DNA from: Enoplosus armatus
Lineage: Eukaryota > Chordata > Actinopteri > Centrarchiformes > Enoplosidae
Length of the DNA: 64,000 nt
Direction of reading: 5' to 3'
Assembly: GCF_043641665.1 (NCBI RefSeq)
Contig: NC_092199.1
Coordinates: forward strand, 18,308,070 to 18,372,069
Notes under the pieces: model-generated
The model's database searches: none
Told to the model about the DNA's origin: nothing
The model's input: only the letters and a program-made list of their open reading frames with translations
Shown: in pieces, positions 11,513-36,001 of the stretch
How the letters are laid out: each line of letters starts with the position of its first letter
Numbering within the stretch: the stretch's first letter is position 1
Made by a program: the position numbers and the translations under genes

Positions 11513-13214
11513 AAGCCACTGTGGTTTTTTTTTAATTTTTTATCCTGCAGCACTGATGCCTGCTAAACCTTTATCCCCCCCCCCCCCCCCATGTTTGGAT
11601 CCAGCTACGTTCAGCTGGAACTACTTCGCACATGTCATTTGATGGATGCCTTTGTCCAAAGCAGCCTCCCCCCATGCTTCATGAATCCGCAGTGCTGGTG
11701 TTAAGTGTTTTCTACGGGCAGAGCTGTTAGAGAAACACAACAGTCTCTTTGACTCGGGCTGCGCTGACCTCGGTGGGTGCAGTCCATCGCTGTCGATCAC
11801 AGCTTGAAATGAAAGATGCACTTAAAAACAAATTACTCGTGTTTTTTTTTTTGAACTCCCAGAACTAACACAGTGGCCTCATACCAAGACCAGACAAACA
11901 AAAGAATTCTTGGCAAAATATCAGGATGTAGATGTAGCCACCAGGTTTGTTATCAAACGCCGCCTTAGCTACGATGCTAATTTAGTACAGCGCCACCAGA
12001 AGTTCCGGAGCGGTAAAAACTGCATCGACCAATGCGAAATGCACACCTCAAGTGCTGTAGCGACAGAATTTGGGGCTCACTGCAATTGGATGTTTCGTTT
12101 CTCAAAGCTCTCTGGGAGTAACTTCTCTCCAAAGTTAAGTGCTCCTCTTTTCTCTTTTGGGTTACTTTTTCAAAGAAGCAGAATTTGTTTGTGTTAATGA
12201 TTCAACCAAAAGAATTTCACGCCCATCCAAGCTGACGTTTCAACGGCCAGTCACCTACCGCTGGTGGATAGAGCCCGAGAATCAGTTCTTTTTCTGAAGC
12301 ACGACGGTAAAGGCGGCAGAAATGGAAGGCAGTACTTTGAAACCTTGCACTCTTGCTAAAGAAGCTACGGAAGTAATAATCTCAAAGCCTGAACTCTAGT
12401 GGCTCTTTGGCTCGACCAATGACCACGTCTTTAGGGAAACGCTACAGCATGTGAAGGACCCCGCAGTATTATCGCCTCGAGTTCCACCATGGATGTTTGA
12501 GTGTTTTAATGAAAGGCCTTACTTTCCTCTTGTCACCCGCAGTCCAATGACTCTTATTGTTTTAAAGTTCATTTCACCACTTTTATTATTCTCTTTGGTC
12601 TCAAAAACCTCTGATCATGTCTTGATATGATGTGTTTGTGTGAGAAAACCTGGTGTGGCTGTGTGGTCACACATTTATTTCAGTCTGTTGTAATTGTTCC
12701 GATGCCTTTGTATTTCTAACAAGCCCATCTTTATGGTTTTGCACTACTTTGATGTTGTCACATCCTGCATGTTACTGACTGCAGACCCACACAGTGTTGG
12801 TGTAAATATGGTGAACTTTCTCATGTACTCTCTCTTTGCATAGGTTGTAGTTTTAGCTCTGCATTCACTTCTTGCAGGCAGGAGCTACTCTGGGGGCGGA
12901 GAGGAATTGCTTTGTTGGCGCTTGACATCAGTGGGTGGGGCCAAAGATATCTCAACCACATTACCCCTGACCTTTTGTTTGGCACTGCCATCCGGTCCAG
13001 ATTTCCCGTTGACCAACACTTAAGTCCATGATAAGGTATCACCCACATCACAAAATGCCCTATCAAACATAAGTGAGAACATTTTAGATAATGAGCTTTC
13101 TTTTGTTTGAAATAAGAACGTGTGGCTGCCAGCACAGCAAGTTTACTTAATACGATTTCTTTAAAATAAGTCAGGGTGCCTAGCTAACCAGACGTCTTAA
13201 AAATATATCCTGCT
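11513..13214 (+). other. rfng: Probable rfng 3' UTR (unique-sequence part)
   Basis: No other gene starts before 15400, and no canonical AATAAA was noticed between the rfng stop and 13932, so the transcript may extend about 2.4 kb. The stretch holds a poly-C run at 11575-11590 and no convincing ORF. The extent is inferred. Confidence 0.4.
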
Positions 13215-13425
13215 CCCCTCAGGATTAATTGTGTCATAACTTAGCTGACTTTTGATTCATGACTAAATACCTACAAAAGTACTGACATTTCCGTCAGTTG
13301 TACTTTTGTTTTTAGCGCTAATTAGCTAAAATGTTAGCATGCTACAGCGTGCAACACGCTAAACCAAAATGCTTACCACGGTAAACGTACCAGCTTGTGA
13401 GCATGTTAGCATTTAGCTGCTTTTA
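13215..13425. repeat. Interspersed repeat fragment rich in GCTAGC/TTAGC words
   Basis: The segment with TTAGCGCTAATTAGC and ATGTTAGCATGCTA wording resembles the inner part of the dispersed repeat whose other parts are at 35300-35800 and 42715-42845. It lies in the putative rfng 3-prime UTR. Assigned by eye only. Confidence 0.4.
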
Positions 13426-13931
13426 AGACGCTTAGTCACGTTTCCAGCGACGCAACATTACATCGAAAGCCAGTCAAAAAGTTGCGTTAAGATTCCGTCT
13501 CTAGAACTTTACTGAAGGAATGCCTCGGCCGCTGCTGCACTGTGGCTCCCCAAGTATGCCAGTTGGCCTGCAGACCCTCACAATTCTGAGCGCTCGTGAT
13601 TAAAAATGGAAAAGGAAGTCCTTGCAGACAGCGTTCTGTCGTTGGACCGGCACATTTGCTCATTTGTACTGCGACGATATGAACCGCTTCTTTGGCTCCA
13701 CCCACTCAGCTTGCACCAACCAGTGTCGGTATTTCTGCCCGTAAAAAGTATTTATGTAAAACACCCGTCTACTGTTTTATTTTATTTTTTTTCTTCTTTT
13801 TTTTTTGCACACAAGACTAGAATCCAAAATCCAGAGCATGTGTCCCACTGCAGGTTCAGTGGGTGGAGACTGAGTGAGAGATGTAAATCCTTATCCCACT
13901 GATGTATGTATGATTGTGGTGTTTCAATAAG

Positions 13932-13937
13932 AATAAA
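13932..13937 (+). terminator. rfng: Candidate polyadenylation signal of rfng
   Basis: First canonical AATAAA noticed downstream of the rfng stop, in GAATAAAACC. Its use is inferred from position. Confidence 0.4.
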
Positions 13938-14230
13938 ACCTTTCTGCATTCTGTGTTTGACTGTTTTTAATCTGTTGAATTGCCACCAGATTGCAGAGTT
14001 GACGTGTGCACCGGTCGAATGCTCGGGCCGCACTGTAGTTATCGCAAAAGTTAATGACGTCGTGTCTGAGACATCCTCCTGGGAACTGTCTCTGTAATCG
14101 GTTAAACTCTTGTCGGGCAGGCAGATGAGCTCACTGAGCTTAACGCTGGAATACTCGTGTGGTTTCGTGCAGTTAAATCTGAGGGACTTTCTGCTCCACA
14201 TTTACCACAAACTGGGTGGACAGGCCACAC

Positions 14231-14635
14231 CGGCGGTTCCCAAACATTTGCTCAAGGGACCCCTGCTTCATCATTGTACATACACTGTCGACCCCCACCC
14301 ACATGCAATCACAGAAAAAGGGGAAATATATGCATACTTCATTATATTCATTGCATAAGAAAACAATAACAGAACAATAAACTGTATGATTAACCTAAAT
14401 AGTGAACATAACACCTGCAGGAAGTTTGCGTAAAACCAGCAATTTGTATCCAGTTCTGAATAGACCATTTCCTGTGGATATATAAGTATCAGATGATTAA
14501 TTATGATTTTACTTTAATTTCACCATCATACATACGTTTTAATAGTCCAAGCAGCCTGGCTTTATGATATATAAATAATGCTATTAATTAAATCAAGAGG
14601 CCTCGGCGACCCCTGATGGGGGTCGGGAACCACTG
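14231..14635. mobile_element. hAT-like MITE with near-perfect 8-bp target duplication
   Basis: The 405-bp element starts CGGCGGTTCCCAAAC and ends GGTCGGGAACCACTG, inverted ends of the CAGNGGTTCCCAA type used by hAT/Charlie elements. It is flanked by GGCCACAC (14223-14230) and GGCTACAC (14636-14643), an 8-bp duplication with one mismatch, the length hAT transposases make. A reverse-oriented relative is at 53010-53475. No transposase is encoded, so it is non-autonomous. Confidence 0.8.
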
Positions 14636-14699
14636 GGCTACACCTAAAGGGGTGTGCGTTTACATATTTGTGTGTGTGTGTGCTCATTTCCACAAGTGG

Positions 14700-14790
14700 A
14701 TACTTCATATTTTCGTGACTTCAACATTCACGTGGACGTTGATGACGACAGCCTACTGCGTCTATCTCATGACTGGATTCAACTGGCTTC
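14700..14790 (+). mobile_element. L2-type LINE endonuclease fragment
   Basis: One frame reads DFNIHVDVDDDSL, matching the conserved GDFNIHVD motif in the AP-endonuclease domain of fish L2 LINEs. The frame then drifts, and LMTGFNWL appears in a neighbouring frame. The open frame runs on to 14872 but I cannot match the remainder to any protein. It is read as a dead LINE piece, not a host exon. Confidence 0.5.
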
Positions 14791-15037
14791 TGTCAAGAAG
14801 CGCGTACGTGACCTCACAGCTTTCATCAACCTCGGTTCTGCCCGCGTGGAGTTGAAATTGAACAACCAATAGAATCAGTAGTTAGTAACTTTTGGAATTC
14901 CTCCAGGACTTCAAATGCCATTTTGTCAGTGAAGGCAACAGAGGTCAGATTCCACTGACCTCCATTTTTTATTAACTCTCAGATGTGAACCACCACATTT
15001 AGGGAGGGTGTGATTTAGGGGAAACTGCCCCTTTAAA

Positions 15038-15039
<2 letters not shown>

Positions 15040-15082
<43 letters not shown>
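15040..15082. repeat. (CA)n microsatellite
   Basis: About 21 CA units upstream of the dcxr promoter region, between the LINE fragment and the first dcxr exon. Confidence 0.9.
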
Positions 15083-15083
<1 letters not shown>

Positions 15084-15399
15084 CAGTCACCTGTTCACAG
15101 TGACTGCGGAACTGCCCCGGCAGACAAACACGTTTTGACCATTAACTTCAGCCTTTGAGCCCGGCGGAACTCAGAGCTTGCACCCCCCACGCTGCTATCA
15201 GAGCCACACACAGCGTGATGACATAATCCGCGTGTGTTAGCGGGGGACTTTCAGGAGATTCCGGGAGAAAGTTCAGGCAGGAAGTGAGCCGAGTTGAGCT
15301 CCGCCGAGTCACGTGACCGGTCTGCTGCTCGCTCTCGGCCTGTCGCTGTGTCCCCGTCCCTCTGCAGCTGGTCTCGGCGGACCCGATCCACCGCCGACC

Positions 15400-20923
<5,524 letters not shown>

Positions 20924-21044
20924 CCGACACAGCCCCCCCCCCCTCCCCCGCCTCGGGACTCTGACTCCGTCTGCTCTGAGCAACAAGAACAAATACTTCC
21001 TGTCTCATTACCTCACTTCATTGTTACAAATAAGTAAGTCAGTA

Positions 21045-21050
21045 ATTAAA
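21045..21050 (+). terminator. dcxr: Candidate polyadenylation signal of dcxr
   Basis: ATTAAA 121 bases after the dcxr stop, followed by TG/T-rich DNA (GTTGTTTGTGCTTG) that fits a downstream element. Confidence 0.5.
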
Positions 21051-21247
21051 CTCAACCAACGTCTTACTTTCCTTTGTTGTTTGTGCTTGTTTATATGTAA
21101 AATTGCAGCATGTTTCTTTTGCTGTTTATGAGTGATTTTGAGTTATTGGTCATTAAAAAGGGATGAGGTTAGAAACAGGTCGTAAAAGATGATGTCGAGG
21201 GTTATTTACAATCATAACGGCTGAGGCACCAGAAGAATTTTATATTA

Positions 21248-21279
<32 letters not shown>

Positions 21280-21719
21280 GCAAACCATGGGACTTAACCA
21301 TTAATACCAGTAAAACGAAAGTGGTCATTTGGATCATGGAAAAATGTAAGAAATTTCCTGAATTAAAGTTTAGGCATAACGTTTAAACACACTGGCCGTT
21401 TTGATAAAGCTGGGAGGGCAGTGTGTAAATCCACAGAAACACAGCAACCTGTTTTACGGGAACACAAGCCCTTTAAGGTCGGGAACCAGTGGTCTTACTG
21501 TAAGTTTAGATATAGAATTGTGAAGAAAAGTGCATCCAAAAATCACATGATTGTATTTACGGTGTGGTCATGGAGATATCATGAAGGCAGTGACCCCGAG
21601 GTCCTGAAACCAGGCTAGAGATATCAATCCAGAGTACATTCAATCTCAGGTTGAGCTTACAGTCAAAGACGTGGATGTTCAGGACTGGCATGATGAGGTG
21701 TAATAATCACGAGGTGTAA

Positions 21720-22181
21720 CAACTGCAGATATTGATATTGTAAATTACAGTTTCCCTTCAAAGTGCTTGTTAACGAACTCTCTGAATCACAGAAGGAAAA
21801 GCAGCCACGTTGAAGATGAAACTGGACCAGGTCTGAATCATACGACCAATCAGGGTTAGCCAGCACATAACTGGCCAGTCACATCGACTCTGCACAGACG
21901 AGGGCGTTTTACAGGAGGTTCCGCCTTCCGGATTGGAGCGTGAATCAGAACGGTTGGAAGAGAGGAATCAAGACGCAAGAACCCCTGATTAACCCTGATT
22001 GGTTGTTTGATTCAGACCTGGTCCAGTTTTTTTAAAAGACCAAATACAAAGGGGGGGCGGGTGCTCACAGACATTTTTTTTTTTTTAAAGGAGCCCTTCA
22101 ATGAAATATGACATGCAACGGTCAAAATGAGTTATTTCAACTGAAATTATAATTCAATAATATTGCCTAGTGCAGCTTTAA
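21720..22181. mobile_element. TTAA MITE (family 1), internally folded-back copy
   Basis: The right end (GAAATTATAATTCAATAATATTGCC...AGCTTTAA) matches the inverted end of the family seen at 33373 and 47834. Inside, AACTGGACCAGGTCTGAATC (21821-21840) faces its reverse complement at about 22006-22028, so the copy carries an inverted duplication of its own interior. The left boundary is uncertain. Confidence 0.55.
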
Positions 22182-22715
22182 TGAAACAACACTATGGGAT
22201 TACCCCAAGCACTGGGCTGTGAAGAACAAATCACGACAGGCTGCTGAGTACCTTACATATACATTTGTATTTAGTATACAAAAAATTGAAATATTTCACC
22301 ACACAGACATGTGAAGTAATAAAAAATAAGACAAAAAGTTGGAACAAGTATACAAGTCATTTTACATTACATACGTACATGGCCAATGCATTTCATCATA
22401 TAACCTCTCCTAAGAATTACAGTGGGTCAGATAACCAGAGAACTTCCATGCAATAATAGATTAGAACTTTTTTTGCTGTGTTTCTCAGCTACATTTCGAC
22501 ACCTTAGCTAGGCAGGACCACAAAACATGATTCAACCACACAGTTTGCTATGCCAACCAAAGACAGCGCGACAAGAGTGGCCCGCAGTGCTGCGTCTCGC
22601 CACGCGAGGGAGACAGACACACCGCGGGCCTTGCGACCATACAGAAATGCATTTCATAAAAGGTGCCGTCGGCACCGTTTGCCACAACGACAAACTGCAC
22701 AAAGATTGGCCCCTT

Positions 22716-22721
22716 TTTATT
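22716..22721 (-). terminator. rac3: Candidate polyadenylation signal of rac3
   Basis: AATAAA on the minus strand (TTTATT on plus), about 2.1 kb past the rac3 stop, in AT-rich DNA free of recognised transposons. Chosen because I noticed no nearer canonical hexamer. Confidence 0.3.
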
Positions 22722-24874
22722 GTACACTTTGTTAGCAACACTTCTAACTTCAACATGAGCGACTACAGTTTAATCCCTTTAGTTTGAGTTGTTTTAGTTT
22801 TTAAGAGCTAAATATTCAGGTACATGTAGATAGATATTCATAACGCATTCCTTTTTCTAAGGATTATTCTGTGTATCACTAGATGTCATTAATATCCTTT
22901 TTTTTTTCTTTCTTTATGCCCCCACAGATTGTTGAAAAGTCTTGTGTATTACTACAATACAATATGAAATAGTACCAAAAACTGGACACTAAAAAACTTG
23001 GCTTAAAACAATACTGTCTTTTATGCACTACCCCAAACTGTCAAACAAAAGCTGTCTCGCTGATAGTGACGCGTGCTCATCCACACACACCCCCACAAAC
23101 ACCAGCGTTCATATACACGCCTGTGACACACACACACACACACACTCACTCACTCACTCACACACACACACACACACACACAGAGGAACAGAGACAAGAT
23201 CTAAACAATGGGATAAATTAAGACAGAATATTTTAAGACCCATGCAAGCTCCTCCACCCCCAGAGGCAGAACTCAGGCAGCAAGGTTGTACAGCCCCCGT
23301 GTTTGGCATGCTTATCTGTCACATGTTCACAGTTAGATGAAGTTACCCAAAGAACACTTGACTAAGATCAGATGACAGAACACAACTGTTTTCAAGGAAC
23401 AGATCGTTTTTTTTTTCTCCCCCCCCCCACCATGAGAGGGAAGAGCGCAGATCGGATAACGTTTGTTTGCTGGTAAGTAACTTCAGGTCGTTTGACGAAA
23501 ACGATCGCAACTCGAGGGTTCACTTTTTCCAGAGCCTTCGACCACACGGCTTCGTTAGCAAAGAAGACCCGGTGAAATGACCCACAGAAGTCTTCGTCGA
23601 TGAAGACCATGAGATAGGGTTGAAAGAAAGAGGAAGTTGAGACTATTTTATATATTATTAAGTTGAGCCTGAAGGTGAATTCTTGACCTTGTAAATAGCA
23701 GTTTTCAGACGCATCTTCGGGCAACGAGGTGTGGCCAAGAGCTCCGGTAAAAACCAAGGTAAGTGGACCCGATGCCTGATGAGAATTCTTTTTTTTTGTT
23801 TGTTAAACTACGATTCACAAGGTCAAGAATGAGCCTTCACACCCAAACCTAAGGTCATTTTTTTAAGGATTGAGGCTAAATGAGAAAAGCCAAGTGCGAT
23901 GAGGGTCACTGGAGTTCAAAGTTACGCTACGTCGCTTCCATATAATCTTTCAGAGGAGCGCGCTCGTAGTTTTGCCCATCACTCCTGTCGGTATCAATAA
24001 CACTGTACCCGCTAAAGTAATATTTGATGTCTGAAAGGGCAAGAAACCTGGCCAGCTTTAACCCCTCACTGGACCCCCATTAACCCCCATTCCTTTGAAT
24101 TTGTCCAATGAATGAATGAACACTACCTGGCCCCAGATTTGTGGTCATTTGATTAAATACACTGATTATGCAATATAAAACGGAAATATCTTAAAGTCTT
24201 AACTCTACATTTGGCACAGGGCCCCTCTACAAGACAGGGCCTTCAAGATTTAAGTACAAATGTTGGACTTCTCAGGGAATGACTTGGCGAGTGCAATGTT
24301 ATTACTGATCGGAATGAGGACTAAAACTACAAAAATTTAAGACGCCGTGCTCTATATTCGTGAAATTTAGTGAACGCGGGCAGTAGTGTGTTGTTTTTAC
24401 TGTCAGTTCCAACAGATTTCGGTGTGCATGCCAGGAAGCATGCTGATCTTAGATCAGGAGCTGAGGGTAACTTCAGACCTGAAGGCGTATTCACAGTTCA
24501 CTTTCTACCTAGTCAACACTGCATTAATTCAAGCAAGCATGGCTGAGAAAGAAGAGATGTCGCAGTATGAAGACAAGTAATAGAAATCTTTGTCAGCCCT
24601 CATGGCAACTTGATGTTGTTCTATGAGTACAAAGTAGGTGGACAGTCAGATGTCTTTCACAGAGAACCTATGAACCTATTCAGTAATGGTAAAAAAATCG
24701 GATTTAATACTGGTCTTGTAACCAATATCGCTTTGAAAAAACATCAATATAAAGAAAGCAATCTCAGCAGTGCACACTCACTCTCGCTAGTTTTTCTCTC
24801 TCATCCCCTCATCCAGAGAAGTAGTGGTTGTTGTTCATGGTGATGTGGTGTAGTGTTATAGCAGTGTTTCCTCC
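22722..24874 (-). other. rac3: Probable rac3 3' UTR
   Basis: This 2.1-kb stretch follows the rac3 stop on the minus strand. Apart from a CA/CTCA microsatellite it looks like unique, AT-rich sequence. No other gene or transposon was recognised. A minus-strand open frame at 23392-23757 begins with a non-ATG codon and matches nothing known to me. Confidence 0.4.
23125..23182. repeat. Compound (CA)n(CTCA)n(CA)n microsatellite
   Basis: A CA run interrupted by CTCACTCACTCA, inside the putative rac3 3-prime UTR. Confidence 0.9.
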
Positions 24875-32909
<8,035 letters not shown>

Positions 32910-33335
32910 TTGTACAGGAGCTGGAGGCTTCCAGGGGAACCGGCGCTGGTGGTGCTTCGATGGATCCGACGGATGAGAGCAGCGGGCCAGTCCGCTCGGC
33001 GATGGAGCCGCAGTAAAAAAAAAAAAAAAAAAAGGGGGTCGTGGCGAACAGCGCCGAACGACTCCGGAAAGTGCCGAGTGTGTTTAAAGGGACAGAGCGC
33101 GGAACAGAGGGACGCCCAGCAGCAGAGGAAGACAGGGTTCGCTCCGCGTACTTCCGCCTTCGCTTACATGATTTTACTGAGCACATTACTGCTACATTAC
33201 GCGTTAGCCTTTTCCACTTGACGTCAGTTGGGCAGTGGATAGAATAATAATGAATAACAGAGCCAGCTGAGTTTCTCAGCTTCTGAGATTAACCCTAGAA
33301 TACCAAAAAATCCGAAGTCAGAAAAAAAAAAAAAT

Positions 33336-33775
33336 CAGCATTCTGGAAAAAGGCAGCATTCTAAAATTGCACTTAAAGCTAGCAGTAGGCAATGTTATTG
33401 AATTATAATTTCGATTGAAATAACTAATATTGACCAGTGAGGAGAAGGTAGAAGCGCTTGTTCGTGCAGAGTCGATGCGATTGGCCAGTTACGCGCTCGC
33501 TAACCACCGATTGGCTGTTTGATTCGGACCTGTTCCAGTTTTTTTTTTTTTTTTTAGACTTTTTAGATTAAGACTAAATACAAAGGGGGGCGGGTGCTCA
33601 CACACACAATTTTATTTAAAGGAGCCCTTCAATTAAATGTTATTGTGGGATGCAATGTTCAAAATGAGTTATTTCAACCAAAATTATAACTCAATAATAT
33701 TGCCTACTGTAGCTTTAAGTTGGGTATGGAACAGAAGCGGTGCTGCTAATAATAATAAATAACTTGAATGCCTAT
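33336..33775 (+). repeat. Filled copy of the local duplicated segment
   Basis: TTCTGGAAAA and CATTCTAAAA on the left, and GTTGGGTATGGAAC...AATAACTTGAATGCC on the right, correspond to 32051-32130, interrupted by the 338-bp MITE at a TTAA. It lies upstream of rac3 exon 1, so the first exon sits between the two copies. Confidence 0.65.
33373..33718. mobile_element. TTAA MITE (family 1), complete copy with long inverted ends
   Basis: TTAA (33373-33376), AGCTAGCAGTAGGCAATGTT..., and the right end ...AATATTGCCTACTGTAGCT followed by TTAA (33715-33718). The inverted ends are about 34 bp with a few mismatches. The 338-bp interior carries CCGATTGGCTGTTTGATTC and GGGCGGGTGCTCAC blocks shared with the copies at 21720-22181 and 47834-48146. 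TTAA duplication suggests a piggyBac-type transposase supplied in trans. Confidence 0.75.
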
Positions 33776-33785
33776 AGACCAAAGC

Positions 33786-35299
33786 TGCTAATTTCCCTGT
33801 GCCTTTGATTCATTTTCCTTTTATAAATGAGGGGCCATTTATCACTAACTGCACTGAAACTGTATTCCTCTCTTCATGTTGTTTATTTGATTTTACTTGA
33901 ATTATTTTCCATCTTCAGCGCCCCTGGTACCTCATGTGTTGCACCTGCTTAGTATGCAAAACACCTATTTCCTTTACTTTCCACAAAGTTGTTGTGCGTT
34001 GAGGGAGATTTAATAGGCCACGTTGGAAAGGTCGTCAGTATTTAGAAACGTATGCTTACAAATAACATTCAAATGACCTGATGGGTAAGGGAAACATATG
34101 GTTATTTTGGGGGCTATTTGTTAATGTTCTCATTTTAGATAGGTGCACTCCTAGATCAGTACACTTGACTAACAATGGGGGGGAAACCCTTTTACTTTTG
34201 GGCATAAAGTTAATCAAACTTCAAGTTACTAAATATCAATATTCAAAGTTCAGTTAAAATCAGCTTCAATCTAAAAAAAGAAACCCTAGCCTCATTTAGT
34301 CTTAATAAACCTATATCATCACCTAATACAGTGCAAGAACCACGGTGTAGACCAAGGTTCCACATCCTTCAAATGTGTGTGAACTATCTTGACACTTAAG
34401 GCTCTTTGGCAGTAATTTCAAGTCCCAGTGACCTCATACATCCCCACCCCAGCAACACAGCACAGTCTGAATACTGTCATGTTACCTGTTAAATACAACG
34501 GCACGCCATTCCAGATCGATCCCTAAATCACCCACACGTTAAGAAAGACCACGAGGCGTTTGTTTCAGAAATGACAGCATTTAACCGATATTAAAACGAG
34601 AACGGAGCAAAATGGGAAAAGCACACGTGATAAAACAAAATGACAAATATCCATCACATATCTACAAGTCACAGTAACAATGTCAAGATATAAAAAAACG
34701 GCAATTTGTATCATAAAAGACTGCATCCAGATTTTAATTTGGACTTGATTCGGAAAAATATAATAAACAGCAGATAACATTTTGGGGAATCAGTTTACTG
34801 CTCCCTGCATCTGAGCTGGAGAGGGTGGGCAGAACGTCTGGGCGAGACAGATGCAATATTAAGGCATATTTGAACCAAATCTCGTTTGGTATGTAAACAC
34901 TCAACAATGCTACGCTGCCTTCAATCCGTTTAGACTAGAGGAGAACATTTATTGTTCATTGTAAGCACAGTTCATCTCAGTTAATTAATGGGAGAGCTGA
35001 AGACATAAGGGGGGGGGGGGTGATAGTGAAAGTCAAATATTTTCTTAAAGTAAGACTACAGTGGAGATGCAGTAGCACTTCTTACACTTCGATATTTTGA
35101 GGTGCAATATACATCTTGAATACAGAATTGGAACCATCACTCTATTAATGTGTGACTAAAAAACGGACACTGAAACCGGGTAATAATCTCATCCAGCAGG
35201 CAAAAAAAACACCCCACAACATGAGAGGGTTGGACTGGATGAACGACTTACTGAGAACCTCACTAACAGTGGGGGTAAAAATGTAGATTTTTCTCCGAA
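33786..35299. other. rac3-lrrc45 intergenic DNA
   Basis: About 1.5 kb of AT-rich sequence with a poly-G run near 35010. No exon, transposon protein or clear regulatory element recognised. Confidence 0.5.
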
Positions 35300-35800
35300 A
35301 GGTGGCCATAGATGAAAGGTTATAGAGTCGTTCATCCCTTCGTTAATGTGCTGTGTTCATCTAAAGATATCTTGCATGCAACATTTGTCCTCTGGGGACC
35401 ATGACACCGACAAATGTCTTGGATGTCGGGCCAGTAGTTTTCAGCCATGCTATAGCAGCGTGGCTCTAGCCATGGCAACGTCCATCTGATGGGGCGGTCC
35501 ACAACCTTGGTCTAGACCGAAATATCTTGCCATGACATTTTGCGCAGACGTTCATGGTCCCTAGATGATGTATCTTAATGACTTTGGTGATCCTCTGATT
35601 TCTCATCTAGCGCCATCATCAGGTCAAAGTCTCACTTTGTCCAACGTTTTGGTTTTGGGACCAAATACCTGCAAAACGAATGAGATTCCCATCATCCTGA
35701 GCTGTACTTTGTATTTATTGCCAATAAGCCAAACCAATCCTGGAAACAACAGTCAACAGGCACAGCACCAGAGCTATTTGAATCACTGAACAAAGACCTC
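35300..35800. repeat. Dispersed teleost repeat
   Basis: Contains ATGGTCCCTAGATGATG, AATGACTTTGGTGATCC, CTAGCGCCATCATCAGG and GACCAAATACCTGC, a well-known fish dispersed repeat. A reverse-oriented piece is at 42715-42845. Confidence 0.6.
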
Positions 35801-35853
35801 TCTATCACCAGATCGGGGTGGTGATAAAATTACAGTCATATTGCCCAGCGCCG

Positions 35854-35859
35854 TTTATT
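35854..35859 (-). terminator. lrrc45: Candidate polyadenylation signal of lrrc45
   Basis: AATAAA on the minus strand 143 bases beyond the lrrc45 stop; the first canonical hexamer after the stop. Confidence 0.55.
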
Positions 35860-36001
35860 TCCCCCATATTACTGTTAAACTCCTGGTTTTCCTGTCGTGT
35901 CAGTCATGATTTTTTTTTTTAATCCTTCAGACTGTCCTGACCTGTGCAGGAACCCAGCGAGGGGCTCAGAGGCTTGAAGCTGAGGGGTTGAGGTCTCTGG
36001 G

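Noticed and set aside
14654..14872. Possible host exon encoding DFNIHVDVDDDSL... between rfng and dcxr
   Set aside because: The motif is a LINE endonuclease signature, no good acceptor precedes it, and no other exons line up. Kept as a LINE fragment.
23392..23757. 121-codon minus-strand open frame in the rac3 3-prime region
   Set aside because: Starts at a non-ATG codon, matches no protein I recognise and has no splice context; more likely UTR sequence.
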